A DNA stretch of 64,000 bases, from the NCBI GenBank assembly GCA_963845265.1, contig CAWJRN010000018.1, positions 124,001 through 188,000 on the forward strand, read 5' to 3'. Below, in pieces: positions 61,097 to 64,000 of the stretch; position 1 is the first letter of the stretch; each line of letters opens with the position of its first letter. Source of the stretch: DYRB01 sp963845265 (GTDB taxonomy: Bacteria; Pseudomonadota; Gammaproteobacteria; Chromatiales; Chromatiaceae). A program made the translations under genes and the position numbers. The notes beneath the pieces are model-generated. The model did no database searches. It was not told where the DNA came from and saw only the letters and a program-made list of their open reading frames with translations.

Positions 61097-62314
61097 CTAG
61101 CCGGCACCCTGGGCCGTCGTGCACCAGACCCGCGGGTCCTGCGGTTCGCCTCGATGGCGGATGGCGAAGTAGAGTTGGGCGGATTGTTGGCCACCGCTGC
61201 TGCCGCTCAAGGCAACGACATCGCCCGTTTGGACCCACTCACCGACCTCCTTCAAGAGTGTCTGGTTGTTTCCGTAAAGCGACAGATAGCCGTCGCCATG
61301 ATCGATGACCGTCAGTAGCCCGAACCCGCGCAGCCAATCTGCATACACCACCCGACCGTGGTACAGGGCGCGGACCTCGGCCCCTTCGTCCGCCGCGAGT
61401 ACGACCCCGTCCAAGGGCTGCCCATCGGGCCCCCGCGGCGCGCTGAACTGGGCCAGCACGGTGATCGACGCCAAGGGCCAGGCGAGCTTGCCGCGGCGCT
61501 GGGCCAGCGGAACCGGTTGGAGGTCGGCCTCCGCGGCGATCTCCGCCTGCCGGGCGATCTGCTCGATCACCCGGCGCAGGACCTGGGCATCCTTGGCCAG
61601 GTCGGCCGCATCCGCCTGTCCCGCAGCAATACCCTGCTCCAGCTCTGCCAATCGGGTGGCACGCGCCTCATGCGCCTCCTGTAGGCGATGGCGCATTTCA
61701 TCCTGCGTTGCCACCAGGCGGGCCAGCCGCTGGGACTCCTCATCGGCCTCTCGGGCACGCCGCTCCAGGGCCAGGGTCTGTTCGACCACCGCCTCGATCC
61801 GCCGCAGCCGCTCCCGGTTGAGATAGCCGTAATAGGCCATGACCCGATCAGCCCGCCGGATGTCCGAGCCGTCGAGCAACAGGCGCAAGCCTCCACCACG
61901 GCCGGCAATATAGGCAAGGCGCACCAACCGCGCCAGACCATCACTTTCGCGCTCGAGCCGCTGCCGGTCAGCAGACAGGCGGGTTTGGGCGTCCTCGGAG
62001 ATCAGGCGCTGCTCGTCGAGCAGTACTCCCAACTCGTGTCTGGCACGGGCCAGATCCGCGATGGCGCGCTCGCTGCGCTCCAGGTGGTTGCTGATACTCA
62101 GCCGCTCCGCCTGCCGGGCCGCCAGGGCCTCTGTCAAGGCTTGCAAACGGGATTCGACCTGCTCCAGATCCCGGGTCGGTGCCGCACTGGGCTCGTCCGG
62201 CACCTGCACGGCAGCCGACGATGCGCCTTGACCCAGGCTCAGGGCCAACAGCAACGCACAACCGCCGCGCCCAAGACAGGCTCGAGCTGTGCCCCCCGTA
62301 TCGATACTCCACAT
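61097..62314 (-). CDS. envC: Murein hydrolase activator EnvC-like (LytM-fold, degenerate M23)
   Basis: 405 residues from ATG 62314. After the signal peptide (LLLALSLGQGASSA), a long coiled coil (about 50-280) leads to a C-terminal LytM-like domain. The domain keeps the fold (VRALYHGRVVYADWLRGFGL, VIDHGDGYLSLYGNNQTLLK) but lacks the HxH zinc ligands of active enzymes: YLSLYGNN stands where a His is needed. It should therefore activate amidases during division rather than cleave murein itself. It is divergent from the ArsR gene. Confidence 0.9.
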   Translation of the reverse strand: MWSIDTGGTARACLGRGGCALLLALSLGQGASSAAVQVPDEPSAAPTRDLEQVESRLQALTEALAARQAERLSISNHLERSERAIADLARARHELGVLLDEQRLISEDAQTRLSADRQRLERESDGLARLVRLAYIAGRGGGLRLLLDGSDIRRADRVMAYYGYLNRERLRRIEAVVEQTLALERRAREADEESQRLARLVATQDEMRHRLQEAHEARATRLAELEQGIAAGQADAADLAKDAQVLRRVIEQIARQAEIAAEADLQPVPLAQRRGKLAWPLASITVLAQFSAPRGPDGQPLDGVVLAADEGAEVRALYHGRVVYADWLRGFGLLTVIDHGDGYLSLYGNNQTLLKEVGEWVQTGDVVALSGSSGGQQSAQLYFAIRHRGEPQDPRVWCTTAQGAG

Positions 62315-62399
62315 GGGCGCACTCTCGCACAGGGCGGCTGGCTCCAGCAAGCAGCGGGGCAGGGCACGCGAGTTCACGCCGCAGATCCGCGCTTCGCAC

Positions 62400-62453
62400 G
62401 GGGAGAAAAAAAGCTTATTATTCTATTGTAAATAAATAAATGGGGATTCGCTC
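62400..62453. promoter_or_regulatory. AT-rich divergent promoter/operator region of arsR-type gene and envC
   Basis: Bases 62407-62440 are almost pure A/T (CTTATTATTCTATTGTAAATAAATAAATGG), in sharp contrast to the GC-rich surroundings, directly before the ArsR-family start. BigR/SqrR repressors bind AT-rich sites overlapping promoters, so an operator here is plausible. No exact palindrome was defined. Confidence 0.45.
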
Positions 62454-62822
62454 ATGGTTGGACGTCTCAGTCGCCCGTTGCACCCGGTCCTCAATCAGCC
62501 GCCCATGGAGCACGACCCGAGCGACCTGTTTGCGGACGATGCGGACATCGAGCGGGCCTCGCGGTCACTCAAGGCGATGTCACATCCGTTGCGCCTGAAG
62601 ATCTTATGCACCCTGGGTGACCAGGAGGTTAGCGTGCAGGACATCGTCGATCAGGTGGGCACCTCGCAAAGCAACATCTCCCAGCACCTGGCAATCCTGC
62701 GCGACAAGGGCATCCTCGCGGCGCGTAAAGACGCCAATCGGGTCTATTACCGGGTCAGCGACGGACGCACCCTGCAACTCATCGGGATGATGCGCCGGGT
62801 CTTCTGTCACCACGTCGGGTGA
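62454..62822 (+). CDS. ArsR-family repressor with SqrR/BigR-type cysteine pair
   Basis: 122 residues, winged helix-turn-helix. LKAMSHPLRLKILCTLGDQE is the alpha-3 region, VGTSQSNISQHLAILRDKGI the recognition helix and RVYYRVSD the wing. Cys52 (ILC) and Cys118 (RVFC) occupy the two positions used by SqrR and BigR (Cys41 and Cys107 in SqrR), with the same 66-residue spacing. The metal-site motif ELCVCDL of classic ArsR is absent. It is therefore likely a persulfide/sulfide sensor. The next gene is a rhodanese in the same direction. ATG 62505 is an alternative start. Confidence 0.82.
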   Translation: MVGRLSRPLHPVLNQPPMEHDPSDLFADDADIERASRSLKAMSHPLRLKILCTLGDQEVSVQDIVDQVGTSQSNISQHLAILRDKGILAARKDANRVYYRVSDGRTLQLIGMMRRVFCHHVG

Positions 62823-62968
62823 TGAGCTAGCCCGCGAGCCCGCGGTCGCGGGGTGACGAGTCACGCCTGCCCCGATATACTTGCGGCCCCAAAATGGGCG
62901 GCACACCAGCCGCGCCTCCGCGCCCTGTCCCGCCCAACCCGATAGATCCTTCGAGACCCCTCCCCAAG

Positions 62969-63400
62969 ATGCAAACCGCGCAACTGTTCGAGTTCGTCGG
63001 CAACCATTGGCCGCTGTTCGTAGCCCTGGTGGTCGTCCTGGCGCTGCTCGCCTACAACCTGACCCTGGGTGATAAGGGTTCGGTGGACCCCGCCGCGGCG
63101 ACGGGCCTGATCAACCACAAGGATGCCATCGTGATCGACGTCCGTCCGGCCGCGGACTTCGCCAAGGGCCATATCATCAACGCCCAGAACATCCCGATGA
63201 ACGGGTTCAAAAATCAACTTGGGGCTCTCCAGAAGCACAAGGACGGGCCGGTGGTGATCACTTGCCGTTCCGGCTCCCAATCGTCCATGGCCTGCCAGCA
63301 ACTGCGCAAGGCTGGTTTCGCCGAGGTCTACAATCTGCGCGGCGGGGTTCTGGCCTGGCAGAACGCGAACCTGCCACTGACGCGTAAGAAGCGCGCCTAG
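62969..63400 (+). CDS. Membrane-anchored rhodanese (YibN-like)
   Basis: 143 residues from ATG 62969. One N-terminal TM helix (HWPLFVALVVVLALLAYNL) is followed by a single rhodanese domain: VIDVRPAADFAKGHIINAQN, then active Cys99 in ITCRSGSQSS and YNLRGGVLAW. It moves sulfane sulfur at the membrane face. The location upstream of secB matches yibN of other gammaproteobacteria, except that grxC is missing between them. A likely target of the upstream SqrR-like regulator. Confidence 0.9.
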   Translation: MQTAQLFEFVGNHWPLFVALVVVLALLAYNLTLGDKGSVDPAAATGLINHKDAIVIDVRPAADFAKGHIINAQNIPMNGFKNQLGALQKHKDGPVVITCRSGSQSSMACQQLRKAGFAEVYNLRGGVLAWQNANLPLTRKKRA

Positions 63401-63554
63401 TAGGCCGATGGACCTCGGACCGTCCTCATCCATGCTGTCGCAGCGATCGCCGGGCCAACCGGCAGATCACAAGACTTGCCCCGCACCAGACCCTTGTCTT
63501 TAATATCTCATCCGGCACAAACCCGGATCGTTCAGCCGCCAACGGATATCACTT

Positions 63555-64000
63555 ATGGCCGACCCAGCACAGCCCGAAAACACCCGCCAATTTGCCGTTC
63601 AACGCATCTACGTCAAGGATCTTTCGTTCGAGTCTCCAGGTGCACCGGATATCTTTCGCACCAACTGGGAGCCAAAACACGACCTCAGTATCAACACCAA
63701 GGTCGAAGCCTTGGGTGACGACCTCTACGAGGTCGTCTTGGCCATCACGGTAACCACCAAGATCGAAGACAAGACGGCCCTGATCGTCGAAGTCCAGCAG
63801 GCCGGCATCTTCGCCGCCAAGGGCTTTGCCCAACAAGAGCTTGGCCCCCTGCTTGGTGCCTACTGCCCCAACCAGCTCTTCCCCTACGCCCGCGAGGTGG
63901 TGGCGGACCTGGTGACCAAGGGCAGCTTCCCCCAGGTTCTCCTCCAGCCGATCAACTTCGACGCCCTCTACGCCCAGCACCAGGAACAGGCTGCTGCGCA
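63555..64000 (+). CDS. secB: Protein-export chaperone SecB (3' end beyond window)
   Basis: 148 residues visible, beginning MADPAQPENTRQFAVQRIYV. The SecB core reads KDLSFESPGAPDIFRTNWEP, VEVQQAGIFAAKGFAQQELG and the characteristic CPNQLFPYAREVVADLVTKG. SecB tetramers hold preproteins unfolded for SecA. Nearly full length; only the last residues are cut. Confidence 0.96.
   Translation, partial: MADPAQPENTRQFAVQRIYVKDLSFESPGAPDIFRTNWEPKHDLSINTKVEALGDDLYEVVLAITVTTKIEDKTALIVEVQQAGIFAAKGFAQQELGPLLGAYCPNQLFPYAREVVADLVTKGSFPQVLLQPINFDALYAQHQEQAAA

Noticed and set aside
1..64000. tRNA, rRNA, CRISPR arrays, prophage or full insertion sequences
   Set aside because: None recognised on reading both strands; only short repeats and the DUF559 unit suggest mobility.

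Overview
The window is GC-rich, gene-dense DNA from a gammaproteobacterium, most likely an autotrophic purple sulfur bacterium or close relative (Chromatiales-like). This placement is inference. It rests on a CbbQ/CbbO-type Rubisco activase pair, the gammaproteobacterial order ubiE-ubiJ-ubiB, an envC-ctpA and rhodanese-secB neighbourhood, a putative persulfide-sensing ArsR repressor and the base composition. No rRNA, tRNA, CRISPR array or transposase was seen.

Layout. 1-438: 5' part of nadA (minus strand). 700-3686: cbbQ-cbbO pair (minus). 3929-8013: TonB-dependent receptor, YfiR-like periplasmic protein and diguanylate cyclase, a likely c-di-GMP signalling unit. 8162-11207: ubiE-ubiJ-ubiB with overlapping stop and start codons. 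11211-43304: about 32 kb of accessory, mostly surface-polysaccharide DNA. It holds glycosyltransferases, a nucleotide-sugar epimerase, a Wzm/Wzt-type ABC exporter, three sulfotransferase domains (two inside very large sulfotransferase-glycosyltransferase fusions), a SEC-C/TPR/O-GlcNAc-transferase-like protein, methyltransferases, two frameshifted exported proteins, an RgpF/WbsX/GT2 giant, and a PIN-domain/DegT-aminotransferase fusion behind a small antitoxin-like ORF. 43608-55656: a near-complete type II secretion operon on the minus strand (gspE-F-G-H-I-J-K-L-M, a GspC-like gene, gspD), interrupted between gspG and gspH by a DUF559 nuclease gene bracketed by two ~130-bp direct repeats. 55649-58581: WbpM/CapD-like dehydratase and WbpL/WecA-like transferase, which start O-antigen synthesis. 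58695-62314: a DJ-1/PfpI protein, ctpA and envC. 62454-64000: an ArsR/SqrR-like regulator, a membrane-anchored rhodanese and secB (cut by the window edge).

How the genes fit together. The epimerase at 13.3 kb and the WbpL/WbpM-like pair at 55.6-58.6 kb form a plausible initiation set for an N-acetyl-deoxyhexosamine-based O-antigen. The GTs between them would extend and decorate it (sulfation, methylation) and Wzm/Wzt would export it. The type II system could secrete exoproteins across the same envelope.

Notable points. Single-base frameshifts lie in or near short homopolymers in three exported proteins (TonB receptor 5' end, and two surface or periplasmic proteins at 31-35 kb). There are at least three dispersed repeat types. 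A 46-bp piece of ubiB is duplicated 4.1 kb downstream. Most starts were chosen by hand from domain limits, overlaps and Shine-Dalgarno-like sequences. All functional calls come from reading the protein sequences, not from database searches.
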